NCBI GenBank assembly: GCA_965277025.1
Contig: OZ255706.1
Span: 3,224,001-3,288,000, forward strand
Source: Methylomarinum sp965277025
GTDB taxonomy: Bacteria; Pseudomonadota; Gammaproteobacteria; Methylococcales; Methylomonadaceae
DNA length: 64,000 nucleotides
Direction: 5' to 3'
Shown here: positions 46,717-55,173 of the stretch, in pieces
Position numbering within the stretch: position 1 is the stretch's first letter
How the letters are laid out: every line of letters starts with the position of its first letter
Translations under genes and position numbers: made by a program
Notes under the pieces: model-generated
What the model was told of the DNA's origin: nothing
Seen by the model: only the letters and a program-made list of their open reading frames with translations
The model's database searches: none

Positions 46717-47889
46717 ATGAAGTGGTTCAAATTTCTCACCGTCGATCCCGTCAATTTAACGGTCAAATCAAAAGTCTATGCTTTGTTTGCTTGCTTCTGC
46801 GCAATCTTTTTCATTGCTCTGATCACCCATATTTTTGCTTTAGGCCCTGAATACCCGATGATTGTGGCCTCTATGGGAGCATCTTCGGTTATTTTGTTCT
46901 TTATCCCAAACAGCCCACTAGCACAGCCGTGGCCTTTCGCTGGTGGCCAGATTTTATCCGCTATTGTTGGCATGACTTGCGCATTGTATATTGATGAAAC
47001 TGCGTCTGCTGCGGCAACCGCAGTGGGCGGCTCCGTGTTAGTCATGCTCCTGTTCCGTTGCCTGCACCCTCCCGGTGCCACAACCAGCCTTGCTCCGATT
47101 ATGGCCGGTCCATCAATGACCTCCATGGGTTATGAATTTGTCATTCAACCGGTCGCGCTCAATGTTTTTGCGATGTTGATATTATCCATCTTCATCAATC
47201 GCTGGCTTTTTAAACTGAATTATCCAACCCCTTTAGAGCCTGAACAATCCACGGATCGTTCAACGTCCACCGGGCAGAGTCTCAACGTCAATCCTACCGT
47301 TCTTTCCAGTGATATTGAACAAGCATTGAGCGAAATGGATATCTTTATTGATATGTCGCAACAAAATTTAAGTGACATCCTCAATAAAATTGAAATGAAC
47401 GCATTCAAACGGATAAAGAAAGATATTTATTGTCATGACATCATACAAACCGGGCTTGATACCGTTGAATTTGGCGATTATATCGAAGATGCCTGGAAAA
47501 CCATGTATCAAAAAAAACTCAAGGCGATCCCTGTTGTCGACCAGCGCCACAGAGTTATAGGCATCGTTACCTGGCATGATTTCTTTAAAGGAATAGAATT
47601 AACGCCTTATGAAAATTTTCGTGACCATTTTCGTCAATTCATTCAACGAACAACATCTCTGAGCAGTAAAAAACCGGAAGCTGTGGGCCAGATCATGACC
47701 GCCAATGTAGCAACGTTAAATGAAAATGATCATATTGTTGATCTGATTCCTTTAATGTCAACTCGGGGCTACCGCCAAATACCGATTGTAGACCAACAAC
47801 AACGACTCGTTGGCATCGTTTTCCCAGCCAATTTAATTGCCGCCCTCTATCACTTTGCAATTGTAAAATCGAGTCACTCGGCTACATGA
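46717..47889 (+). CDS. HPP-family membrane protein with two CBS domains
   Basis: 390 residues. Four to five membrane helices in the first 170 residues include the HPP motif in FRCLHPPGATTSLAP. A linker is followed by two CBS domains (IYCHDIIQTGLDTVEFG ... IPVVDQRHRVIGIVTWHDFF and GQIMTANVATLNENDHI ... IPIVDQQQRLVGIVFPANLI). HPP proteins have been linked to nitrite transport in plastids and cyanobacteria; the CBS domains suggest control by adenine nucleotides. The ATG lies only 16 bp after the IS66 end with no Shine-Dalgarno sequence, so its own promoter and leader have probably been removed. Confidence 0.85.
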   Translation: MKWFKFLTVDPVNLTVKSKVYALFACFCAIFFIALITHIFALGPEYPMIVASMGASSVILFFIPNSPLAQPWPFAGGQILSAIVGMTCALYIDETASAAATAVGGSVLVMLLFRCLHPPGATTSLAPIMAGPSMTSMGYEFVIQPVALNVFAMLILSIFINRWLFKLNYPTPLEPEQSTDRSTSTGQSLNVNPTVLSSDIEQALSEMDIFIDMSQQNLSDILNKIEMNAFKRIKKDIYCHDIIQTGLDTVEFGDYIEDAWKTMYQKKLKAIPVVDQRHRVIGIVTWHDFFKGIELTPYENFRDHFRQFIQRTTSLSSKKPEAVGQIMTANVATLNENDHIVDLIPLMSTRGYRQIPIVDQQQRLVGIVFPANLIAALYHFAIVKSSHSAT

Positions 47890-48058
47890 GAGAGGGTGTT
47901 TGTGTAGGACAGTTTCGCGCCAGAAAACCGCCAAAAAACGTTAAAAAAACACGCCAGCCTCAAAATTGTTGGATTGCCTGACGGCGAATCCACCCTACCA
48001 AAGACACTTTGTTTATTCGTTGTCAATCATTTCTTCAAGTCAATGATTACTCTGCATA

Positions 48059-48161
48059 GGACATGTGATTTCCACTTTGCTCACAAAATCAATGGCTTGT
48101 CGCCATAGATTTTGACGGCGCTTCCTTGCGCCGCTTCGAGTCGCGAATAAATCAGCGATTC
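48059..48161. repeat. MITE-like short repeat, inverted orientation
   Basis: Read on the minus strand it runs GAATCGCTGATTTATTCGCG, then GAAGCGGCGCAAGGAAGCGCCG, ATGGCGACAAGCCATTGATTTTGT and GAGCAAAGTGGAAATC, matching the copy at 28548-28698. Confidence 0.65.
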
Positions 48162-48258
48162 TATAGCAAATACAAAACAACATTTAGATTTAAACTAAAC
48201 TATTAGCAATAACAAACTACAGAATCCCCCTTGATTATTACATGTTTAACGAAAATTC

Positions 48259-48742
48259 ATGACCACTCACCCCGTACCTTTCGTAGCGATTGCCTCAATT
48301 GCTGCTGACCTCAGTGTAATCATGGAGGTTGCTGAAGAAATTTCTTTAGCCGCAGCAAATGCCAAAGCAATCGCTTTCCGCGCCGGCGAAAAAGCCAAGG
48401 GCTTTCAGCCCATTACCGATTTCATCAATGAGCTGGCAAAAAACACAATAACCTTGGTCGATGAAATTAACCAACAAGCATTGTTACTTTACCAGTTAAC
48501 TATTCAGGAAAATCTTTTAAACAATACCTGCAAACAGTTTGAGCAAGCCATCATACTTGACCAATCAGCACCATTTCAGCAATCTCTGCTGGCTCCGGTA
48601 AAAAAAAATTCAAAAGCAACGACAAGCTTGCCGCCAAAACATTGTCGATCATATTTCAGGCCTGCAACTTCAACTCACCGAAATTATGCATCCTGCGCGT
48701 GGTGCTCGTGTTATTGCCGCCAACTCACGCATTGAGGCTGTG
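48259..48742 (+). pseudogene. soluble MCP-like signalling protein, 5' part
   Basis: Starts MTTHPVPFVAIASIAADLSV; no membrane helix. The stretch ISLAAANAKAIAFRAGEKAKGFQPITDFINELA mirrors the MCP hairpin region (ALNAAIEAARAGE, GRGFAVVADEVREL). A run of nine A at 48600-48608 (eight expected) shifts the frame after LLAPVKK; the other frame continues IQKQRQACRQNIVDHISGLQ up to the IS3 edge. With one A fewer and the IS removed the gene codes for 204 residues. Confidence 0.75.
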
Positions 48743-48807
48743 TATAGTGGACCCCGTAATCCGGACAATAGTTTAAACTATGACTATTGAAAAAAGAGGT
48801 ACAAAAA

Positions 48808-49101
48808 ATGAGCGAAAAAAAACGGAAAACCTTTAGCGGGGCGCAAAAGGCCAAAATCGCGCTGGAAGCGGTTAAGAACATCAAAACGATCAATGAGATT
48901 GCTCAAGAGAATGAAGTCCATCCATCTCAGGTAAGCCAATGGAAAAAGGAACTGTTGGCCAATGCGGGAAGCCTGTTTGAAGGCAAACGCGGGCCGAAAG
49001 CGGTGAAGGCGCAAGACAATCCGGACCGTCTGTACGCCAAAATCGGGCAGTTGAATATGGAACTGGATTGGCTTAAAAAAAAGTCCGGGATCAGCCTATG
49101 A
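48808..49101 (+). CDS. IS3 orfA, helix-turn-helix protein
   Basis: 97 residues from ATG 48808 with GAGGT seven bases upstream. HTH NEIAQENEVHPSQVSQWKKE. Ends WLKKKSGISL after eight A; a minus-one shift there leads into orfB. Confidence 0.88.
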   Translation: MSEKKRKTFSGAQKAKIALEAVKNIKTINEIAQENEVHPSQVSQWKKELLANAGSLFEGKRGPKAVKAQDNPDRLYAKIGQLNMELDWLKKKSGISL

Positions 49102-50018
49102 TCACGCGTCAAAGCTGGGTGGATCAAAAAGATGAGTTGGCGTTAAGTCGGCAATGCCAGTTATTGAACGTTACCCGCTCAGTAATCCATGAACAGAAAA
49201 AACGCCAACAACAGCCGGTGTCTGCTGAAGATCAGCAACTGTTGCGGTTGCTCGACGAAGAATATACCCGGCATCCTTTTTATGGCTCACGCCGTATGAC
49301 AAAGTATTTACGCGGCCTTAACCATCAGGTCAACCGCAAACGGGTTCAGCGGCTGATGCGCATACTGGGGCTGGTCGGCATGGCGCCGGACCCGAACACC
49401 AGTAAGCCGCATCCTGAGCATAAAGTCTATCCCTATCTGTTAAGAGGCGTCGAGGTGACACGCCCCAACCAGGTTTGGAGTACCGACATCACCTATATCC
49501 GGCTGCCGCAAGGATTTGTTTATCTGGTGGCCATCATGGATTGGTACAGCCGAAAAGTATTGGCATGGCAACTTTCCAATACCATGGACAGCGCGTTTTG
49601 CGTAAATTGTCTGGAGCAGGCCATCAAGACCTATGGCACACCGGAGATATTTAATACCGACCAGGGCGCACAGTTCACCAGCGCGGACTTCACCGGGGTA
49701 TTGAGTCAGCATGGCGTGACCATCAGCATGGATGGCCGGGGACGGGCCTTGGACAATATCTTTGTTGAACGACTCTGGCGCACAGTGAAATATGAAGAAG
49801 TTTATTTGAAGCAATACGGCAACCTGCAAGCACTGTCAGCGGGGTTGACGGACTACTTTGCCTTTTACAACAGCGAACGACCGCATCAGTCGTTAGGCTA
49901 TGAAACGCCAGACAGGGTTTATCAATTCGCCACGGGAGGTGGCGCTAAAATCGTGGATAAATATAATGCCGGCACTGCCAAGCAGACGCCGGGTGAAAAT
50001 ATGGGCCAGAGCCATTGA
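49098..50018 (+). CDS. IS3 orfB, integrase-type transposase
   Basis: 306 residues with HTH_21 (HPFYGSRRMTKYLRG) and the rve core with its acidic triad (WSTDITYIR, FNTDQGAQFTS, NIFVERLWRTVKYEE). ATGA overlap with orfA. Intact. Confidence 0.9.
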   Translation: MITRQSWVDQKDELALSRQCQLLNVTRSVIHEQKKRQQQPVSAEDQQLLRLLDEEYTRHPFYGSRRMTKYLRGLNHQVNRKRVQRLMRILGLVGMAPDPNTSKPHPEHKVYPYLLRGVEVTRPNQVWSTDITYIRLPQGFVYLVAIMDWYSRKVLAWQLSNTMDSAFCVNCLEQAIKTYGTPEIFNTDQGAQFTSADFTGVLSQHGVTISMDGRGRALDNIFVERLWRTVKYEEVYLKQYGNLQALSAGLTDYFAFYNSERPHQSLGYETPDRVYQFATGGGAKIVDKYNAGTAKQTPGENMGQSH

Positions 50019-50089
50019 GCCTGACTGTTATGAGGGTTCTATCTTAAATTCTCTAATAATTTGTCTGGACAATGGGGTCCACTTTAGTG

Positions 50090-50221
50090 CAAGCAGGTGA
50101 ATATCTGAGCAATCTGCAAACGATTGCTGAAAGCGTAGAACATGCCGCCAATATCATTCACGAAAAAGTACAACGCTGTCGTACCACATTATCAACCTTA
50201 GATTTTTACCTAACATCATGA
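50090..50221 (+). pseudogene. soluble MCP-like signalling protein, 3' part
   Basis: After the IS3 element the frame resumes as QAGEYLSNLQTIAESVEHAANIIHEKVQRC and ends LDFYLTS with TGA 50219-50221. The stop overlaps the ATG of the next gene (ATGA), so the two genes were translationally coupled. Confidence 0.75.
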
Positions 50222-50806
50222 AAACAAGCACACTATACGATGACGATCATCAATGGATAGTGCTTTGCCGAGACACCTATTCAGCAGAAAATATCACCGA
50301 TACGAACCAATACCTGTTGAAAACCCCGTCACGCTGTTTATTAGTCGATCCAGGTGGTAGCGAACTTTTTGCCCCCATGCTGGCCGCTGTACTAAACCAT
50401 GCTCCCATCGAAAAAATAACCGATATTTTCAGCTCACATCAGGATCCCGATGTTATTTCATCTCTCGGACTATGGGATCAGGCTTTACCCAATGCGAAAT
50501 TACATGCCGCAAAAATATGGGAGAGCTCAATACGACATTTTGGCTGCAAAAATATTGAATATCTGCCAATTTCTGACCAGGGAGGCTCAATCAAGCTGGA
50601 TGACTTGGAATTGCAAATTATTCCTGCTCATTACATGCATGCTTCAGCTAACTTTAATCTATACGATCCAAAAGCCAAGATATTGTTTTCTGGTGATGTC
50701 GGGACATCTCTGCAAGCTGCCGATGCGCCGTTATATGTTGAAGATTTTAGCGACCATATAGAAAAAATGCGTTATTTCCATCAACGCTGGATGCCGAGTA
50801 ATCAAG
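50218..50806 (+). pseudogene. oxygen-binding di-iron (ODP-type) protein, 5' part
   Basis: Metallo-beta-lactamase fold of the flavodiiron/ODP type: RCLLVDPGG, then FSSHQDPDVISSLGLWDQ with the metal-binding HxxxD pattern, HYMHASANFNLYDPKAKILFSGDVG with further ligands, ending after MPSNQ at an IS110 insertion. ODP proteins bind oxygen at a di-iron site and are known chemotaxis sensors in spirochaetes. Removing two IS restores a 242-residue frame. Confidence 0.82.
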
Positions 50807-51068
50807 CTAACGATCATCGCAAGAATTGCCACCCCGCATGATGAAATGTTGTAGAGTTCCTTGTGGAAGATGGCGGTTAAAGACTGCGCTTTACTTTGGA
50901 GCCTTAGAGCCCGACTGCTAACGTAGCCTGCCATGGATGACTCGAACCCCGGATTGCTTCTTTAAGAGCGAATGTTAAAAGGGCCGTTGACGATTTACAT
51001 CGCCCTCAGGCAGATCATCCAGGCAACCGCCACCTTCCAGGCTCAATCATAGAGTAAAGGAGGAAGAA
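50807..51068 (+). ncRNA. putative IS110 bridge RNA region
   Basis: 262-bp leader upstream of the transposase. It contains GCTAACG (50917-50923) and ATGTTAAAA (50972-50980), which match the left and right insertion junctions of the element, as expected of guide loops. Exact RNA ends are unknown. Confidence 0.5.
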
Positions 51069-52289
51069 ATGGAACTCACTGCAATACACAAGCGAGTCAT
51101 CGGGTTGGATGTTCACCAAAAGCAGATTACCGCCTGCGCCATGGTTGAACAGGCCGATGGTGGTATTCAGACAGAGCATCGGCAGTTTGGCGCATTCAAA
51201 CGTGATCGACGTGCATTAGCCGATTGGGTGCAGTCTGTCGCACCGGATGAGGTGGTGATGGAAAGCACCGGCATCTACTGGAAAAGCCCATATGCAGCTT
51301 TGGAACATGTGGGTATTTACGCCAGGGTCGTCAATGCCCGGCATGTGAAGAATGTGCCGGGACGCAAGACGGACATCGGCGACGCGCAATGGCTGGCGAT
51401 GCTTTCCCGTGCCGGACTGCTGCGCGATTCATTCGTGCCACCGGAAAAGATGCGGCAGTTACGCCTGATTTCACGTCAACGACAGAAGTTGGTGTCGATG
51501 CTGTCTGCTGAGAAGAACAGACTGCACAAGGTATTAACCGACGGCGGCATCCGGCTTGGCGTGGTGGTCAGCGATGTACATGGGCAATCCGCGCGCGCCA
51601 TGGTTAACGCGCTGATTGAAGGACAGCCTGCGCATGATGTGTTGAAGCTGGCCAGCAATCGTCTCAAAGCGCCGCGCGCCGATATACTGGAGGCGCTGCA
51701 AGGTGAGTTGAGCGAGCACCATCGCTTCGTACTGAATGAACTGATGCAGCATATTCAGGATTTGGAAGCACGCATAGCCAGATTTGATGCACAACTGCTG
51801 GCCGGACTGGAGAAGGAGAAAACGGTTTTGCAATTGCTCCAGACTATTCCCGGTGTTGATTTGATTGGAGCAGCCATGCTACTTGTTGAGATCGGAACGG
51901 ATATGACTGTCTTTGGCAGTGCGGATCGGCTGGCGTCATGGGTGGGCATATGCCCCGGCAACAACGAGTCTGCCGGCAAACGCAAATCAGGACGAACGCG
52001 AAAAGGAAACCCATATGTGTGTCGCCTGCTTTGCGAATGCGCCCATGCCGCCAGCCGAACCCGATCGGTTTTCCAGGCAAAATATACATCACTGGCGATT
52101 AGGCGAGGTCACCAACGCGCCATCATTGCGCTGGCTCACAAACTTTTGCGGACATGTTACTTCATGATTAGTCGCGGCGAGTATTTCCGGGATTCGACCA
52201 TCGACTACGAAGAAATGGCTGTCAAACGCAATGCACCACGCTGGATCAGAGCGCTGATAAAATTCGGTTATATAACACAACCGGGTTAA
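51069..52289 (+). CDS. IS110-family transposase (DEDD recombinase)
   Basis: 406 residues, GGAGG upstream. Keeps VVMESTGIYW; differs from copy 2 by D for G in LLRDSF and C for R in NPYVCRLL. Probably functional. Confidence 0.9.
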   Translation: MELTAIHKRVIGLDVHQKQITACAMVEQADGGIQTEHRQFGAFKRDRRALADWVQSVAPDEVVMESTGIYWKSPYAALEHVGIYARVVNARHVKNVPGRKTDIGDAQWLAMLSRAGLLRDSFVPPEKMRQLRLISRQRQKLVSMLSAEKNRLHKVLTDGGIRLGVVVSDVHGQSARAMVNALIEGQPAHDVLKLASNRLKAPRADILEALQGELSEHHRFVLNELMQHIQDLEARIARFDAQLLAGLEKEKTVLQLLQTIPGVDLIGAAMLLVEIGTDMTVFGSADRLASWVGICPGNNESAGKRKSGRTRKGNPYVCRLLCECAHAASRTRSVFQAKYTSLAIRRGHQRAIIALAHKLLRTCYFMISRGEYFRDSTIDYEEMAVKRNAPRWIRALIKFGYITQPG

Positions 52290-52371
52290 GCCAGCTTACT
52301 TCATTGAATATGGATAAGCAGCCTTTTCACGGCTGAGAACTCCTTGCGCATTCGATATGGATCATTTCATG

Positions 52372-52414
52372 TTAAAAATAGTTGGATAGAACGGGTTCGG
52401 AAACTGGATATAAA
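52372..52414 (+). pseudogene. di-iron protein, middle fragment
   Basis: 43 bp between two IS elements encode (V)KNSWIERVRKLDI of the ODP-type protein; the last five bases (ATAAA) are the IS701-like target duplication. Confidence 0.8.
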
Positions 52415-53539
52415 TAGAAGTTACGCATTGACAGGCAATGTTAAACTATGGGTTTAAAAAATCCCAAAGTCAATGCAAGGCAAACCTTGATAAGAGAAAT
52501 AACACGCCCCTCAACAGCCTGCTGTACATTACCCATGTATATTGGTTTTTTATTAAGTGAGCCGAAACAAGCTAGTTGTCGACGATTAGGAGAAGTCATG
52601 TCAATATCACATGATAGCGTAAATCGATTTCTAAATCGGGAGCATTACACTGGGCGAGATTTATACAATGAAGCCAGCGCAAGCCTGAATTTAAAGGGCG
52701 GAACCTTGAGTGTTGACGATAGTGTTCTTGATAAACCTTATAGCCAATATATGGCATTTGTCAGTTATTTTTGGTCGGGAAAACATCATAGAGCAGTCAA
52801 GGGAATCAATCTTGTCACGTTGTACTACACAGACATTCAAGGAAAACACCAACCACTGAATTTCCGGGTGGTCGATAAGGCGGAAGGAAAGACAAAAAAT
52901 GACTATTTTCAAGACATGCTGACCGAAGTATTAGCTTGGGGACTAGAACCTGGTTTTGTAACAGGAGATAGCTGGTACAGTTGCGGGGATAATCTTAAAT
53001 TGATAAGAAATCATCAGACAGGATTATTCTTTGCAGTGGAAGGTAATCGATTAGTCTCTGTTGAAAAAGGTTCATGGGTTCAAGTCAGGCAATTAGAAAT
53101 CCCGGAAGACGGCTTAATGGTTTGGCTCAAAAATTTTGGGTATGTGAAATTATTTCGGACGACCTTGAAAGAACAAGTTCGCCATTACATAAGTTCACTA
53201 CCTGATGAAGAAAAAACCGCTGTTTTTGACAAGAAAGCATTTACCGAACAACATGATAGGCATTGGCAGATTGAGCAATATCATCGGGCAATAAAGCAGG
53301 TGTGTAATATTGAGCGGTTCCAGGTTCGCAATAAAAGAGCAATAAATAATCATATTTTTTCTGCAATTTGTGGCTTTGTTCAATTACAAAAATTGAGCTT
53401 TGCAGACGTGATTAATAATTGCTATAGCGTACAGCGGAATTTATTCAACGATGTTATGGCTTCGTTTATCGACACCTTTATGCCAAATATGAATCATTTA
53501 ATCCCAAAATTTCGATCTGTTGTCAATGCGTAACTTCTA
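52415..53539 (+). mobile_element. IS701-like insertion sequence, copy 4
   Basis: 1125 bp with both ends intact, duplication ATAAA (52410-52414, 53540-53544). Confidence 0.9.
52448..53533 (+). CDS. IS701-like transposase
   Basis: 361 residues, intact; SVDDSVLDKPYS, GFVTGDSWYSC and QIEQYHRAIKQ. A few substitutions relative to copy 1, for example G for V in SCGDNLK. Confidence 0.85.
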   Translation: MGLKNPKVNARQTLIREITRPSTACCTLPMYIGFLLSEPKQASCRRLGEVMSISHDSVNRFLNREHYTGRDLYNEASASLNLKGGTLSVDDSVLDKPYSQYMAFVSYFWSGKHHRAVKGINLVTLYYTDIQGKHQPLNFRVVDKAEGKTKNDYFQDMLTEVLAWGLEPGFVTGDSWYSCGDNLKLIRNHQTGLFFAVEGNRLVSVEKGSWVQVRQLEIPEDGLMVWLKNFGYVKLFRTTLKEQVRHYISSLPDEEKTAVFDKKAFTEQHDRHWQIEQYHRAIKQVCNIERFQVRNKRAINNHIFSAICGFVQLQKLSFADVINNCYSVQRNLFNDVMASFIDTFMPNMNHLIPKFRSVVNA

Positions 53540-53544
53540 ATAAA

Positions 53545-53641
53545 GATCATGGCCCCCCACCACGGCCAAATATTTCTTGATACCGATATTCAGCGCTTTC
53601 TGGATTGGTTTGAAAAGCTTGAAGTGGGTATTACCGACTGA
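53545..53641 (+). pseudogene. di-iron protein, 3' fragment
   Basis: Encodes KIMAPHHGQIFLDTDIQRFL and DWFEKLEVGITD, with the final metal-binding histidine in APHHGQ, ending TGA 53641. The stop lies at the edge of a MITE-like repeat. Confidence 0.82.
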
Positions 53642-53883
53642 GGAATTGCTGATTAAACCGGCGATTCGAAGCGGCACAGGTACAGCATCCATTATTCATT
53701 GTCGGATTGAACAAGTTGCAAGTAGAAGCGACATCCAAACCATGCAAACATATCCGGTAGTATCAAAATGGTGCTGTACAGAGAGGTGCCATCAAAATCG
53801 ATAGCTGTAATCTATTGATCTTGTAAGCAAATCAGATTTTCTTAACGGTCGCTGTTAGTAAGGATGATTTGTTCAACATTTCC
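53642..53883. repeat. MITE-like short repeat, long variant
   Basis: GGAATTGCTGATTAAACCGG at the left, GGATGATTTGTTCAACATTTCC at the right, and the module AAAATCGATAGCTGTAATCTATTGATCTTGT near the right end. About 90 bp of unrelated sequence in the middle makes this the longest member. Confidence 0.6.
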
Positions 53884-53960
53884 CTAAGCGAAATTCGAAA
53901 TGCAAAGTGAAGATGAGTTTTATATAATCAATTTCATTCTCAGTCAGGCTAATAAAAATT

Positions 53961-54728
53961 ATGAATAAACCCATCGTCATTATAGGCATTGGAGAGTTAG
54001 GTGCAGAATTTGCTCGTGGTTTTTTACGTTGCGGCTATCCTGTTTACCCGGTAACCCGGCAAACCAATATCGAAGAACTTAGCCAGCAGTTGTCTGACCC
54101 AGAACTTGTATTGATCGCGGTTCAGGAAAAAGCACTCGAACAAGTCCTGCAAAATATACCACCTTGCTGGCAAGATAAACTGGCCCTGATCCAGAATGAG
54201 TTACTGCCTCGCCATTGGCGCCAATTCAACCTTCCTCAGCCCACGGTAGCCGTCGTCTGGTTTGAAAAGAAACCGGATATGGTGCTAACCAACATTCTGT
54301 ACACACCTGTTTATGGCCCAAAAGCGGATATTTTGATTGACGCTTTAAACCAGCTTGGCGTTCCCGCTAAACGACTCAATAACGAGGACGAATTGTTGTA
54401 CGAACTGGTACGCAAAGCCCTTTATATTCTTACCGTCAATATTTGTGGATTGGTGGAAAATTGTACCGTTGGGGAATTATGGGAAAAGCATCGAGACCTG
54501 GCGCTTGAAGTCGCCCATGAATGTATTCAGATACTATCCTGGCTATGCGGCAAAAAACTGAATGAACAACAGTTAATTGAAGGTGTCGTTGAAGGTATTA
54601 AAGATTGCCCTAACCGCTATTGTCTGGGGCGCAGCGCCAAATCCCGTCTTGACCGTGCCTTGCAATACGCCCATGAAGCCGGTACTAGCACGCCAAAGCT
54701 AGTGGAAATTCAGCAAAATTTTTTATAA
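53961..54728 (+). CDS. Rossmann-fold protein of unknown function
   Basis: 255 residues. Starts IVIIGIGELGAEFARGFLRCGYPVYPVTR, a GxGxxG dinucleotide-binding beta-alpha-beta unit like that of ketopantoate reductases. The C-terminal half is helical, with conserved-looking YILTVNICGLVENCTVGELW and CLGRSAKSRLDRAL. No named family recognised with certainty; a reductase of small acids is possible. Stands alone, followed by tRNA genes on the opposite strand. Confidence 0.75.
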   Translation: MNKPIVIIGIGELGAEFARGFLRCGYPVYPVTRQTNIEELSQQLSDPELVLIAVQEKALEQVLQNIPPCWQDKLALIQNELLPRHWRQFNLPQPTVAVVWFEKKPDMVLTNILYTPVYGPKADILIDALNQLGVPAKRLNNEDELLYELVRKALYILTVNICGLVENCTVGELWEKHRDLALEVAHECIQILSWLCGKKLNEQQLIEGVVEGIKDCPNRYCLGRSAKSRLDRALQYAHEAGTSTPKLVEIQQNFL

Positions 54729-54830
54729 AGACAACAAGATAATGGCCAGCATTTTTTACAAAGACGACTGGCAGAACCGGCAAATAACGCCTTGAAAAAC
54801 AAAGCGATTAGCGTATGACTGCTGGAAAAA

Positions 54831-54907
54831 TGGGGTGAACGATGGGACTCGAACCCACGACAACCGGAATCACAATCCGGGGCTCTACCAACTGAGCTAC
54901 GCTCACC
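54831..54907 (-). tRNA. tRNA-His (GTG)
   Basis: 77 nt with encoded CCA and the extra G at position -1 pairing C73; anticodon GTG in TTGTGAT. Confidence 0.95.
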
Positions 54908-54918
54908 ATAATGACTTT

Positions 54919-54995
<77 letters not shown>

Positions 54996-55001
54996 AAAAC
55001 C

Positions 55002-55078
55002 TGGTCGGGGTAGAGGGATTCGAACCCCCGACATCCTGCTCCCAAAGCAGGCGCGCTACCAAACTGCGCTATACCCCG
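55002..55078 (-). tRNA. tRNA-Pro (TGG)
   Basis: 77 nt with encoded CCA; acceptor CGGGGTA, anticodon TGG in TTTGGGA. First gene of the Pro-Arg-His tRNA operon. Confidence 0.95.
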
Positions 55079-55131
55079 ATTTTGAACCTTCTCTTATGAG
55101 AGCGGCTAGTGCCGCCCTGCGAAGAGCGACT

Positions 55132-55160
55132 ATAATACAAATTTTGCCGTTTTCCGTCAA
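55132..55160 (-). promoter_or_regulatory. strong sigma-70 promoter of the tRNA operon
   Basis: TTGACG (55160-55155), exactly 17 bp, TATTAT (55137-55132) on the minus strand, 53 bp before tRNA-Pro. The IS1380-like element ends 13 bp upstream of the -35 box. Confidence 0.85.
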
Positions 55161-55173
55161 CTGTATTTTTTAC

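Larger units (their letters stand above)
48743..50086 (+). mobile_element. IS3-family insertion sequence, copy 3
   Basis: 1344 bp, ends TATAGTGGACCCC and GGGGTCCACTTTA, duplication GTG (48740-48742, 50087-50089). Eight A at the frameshift site. Confidence 0.9.
50807..52371 (+). mobile_element. IS110-family insertion sequence, copy 3
   Basis: 1565 bp from CTAACGATC to TTTCATG. Exact removal joins AATCAAG to TTAAAAATAG and restores the di-iron protein frame. Confidence 0.87.
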
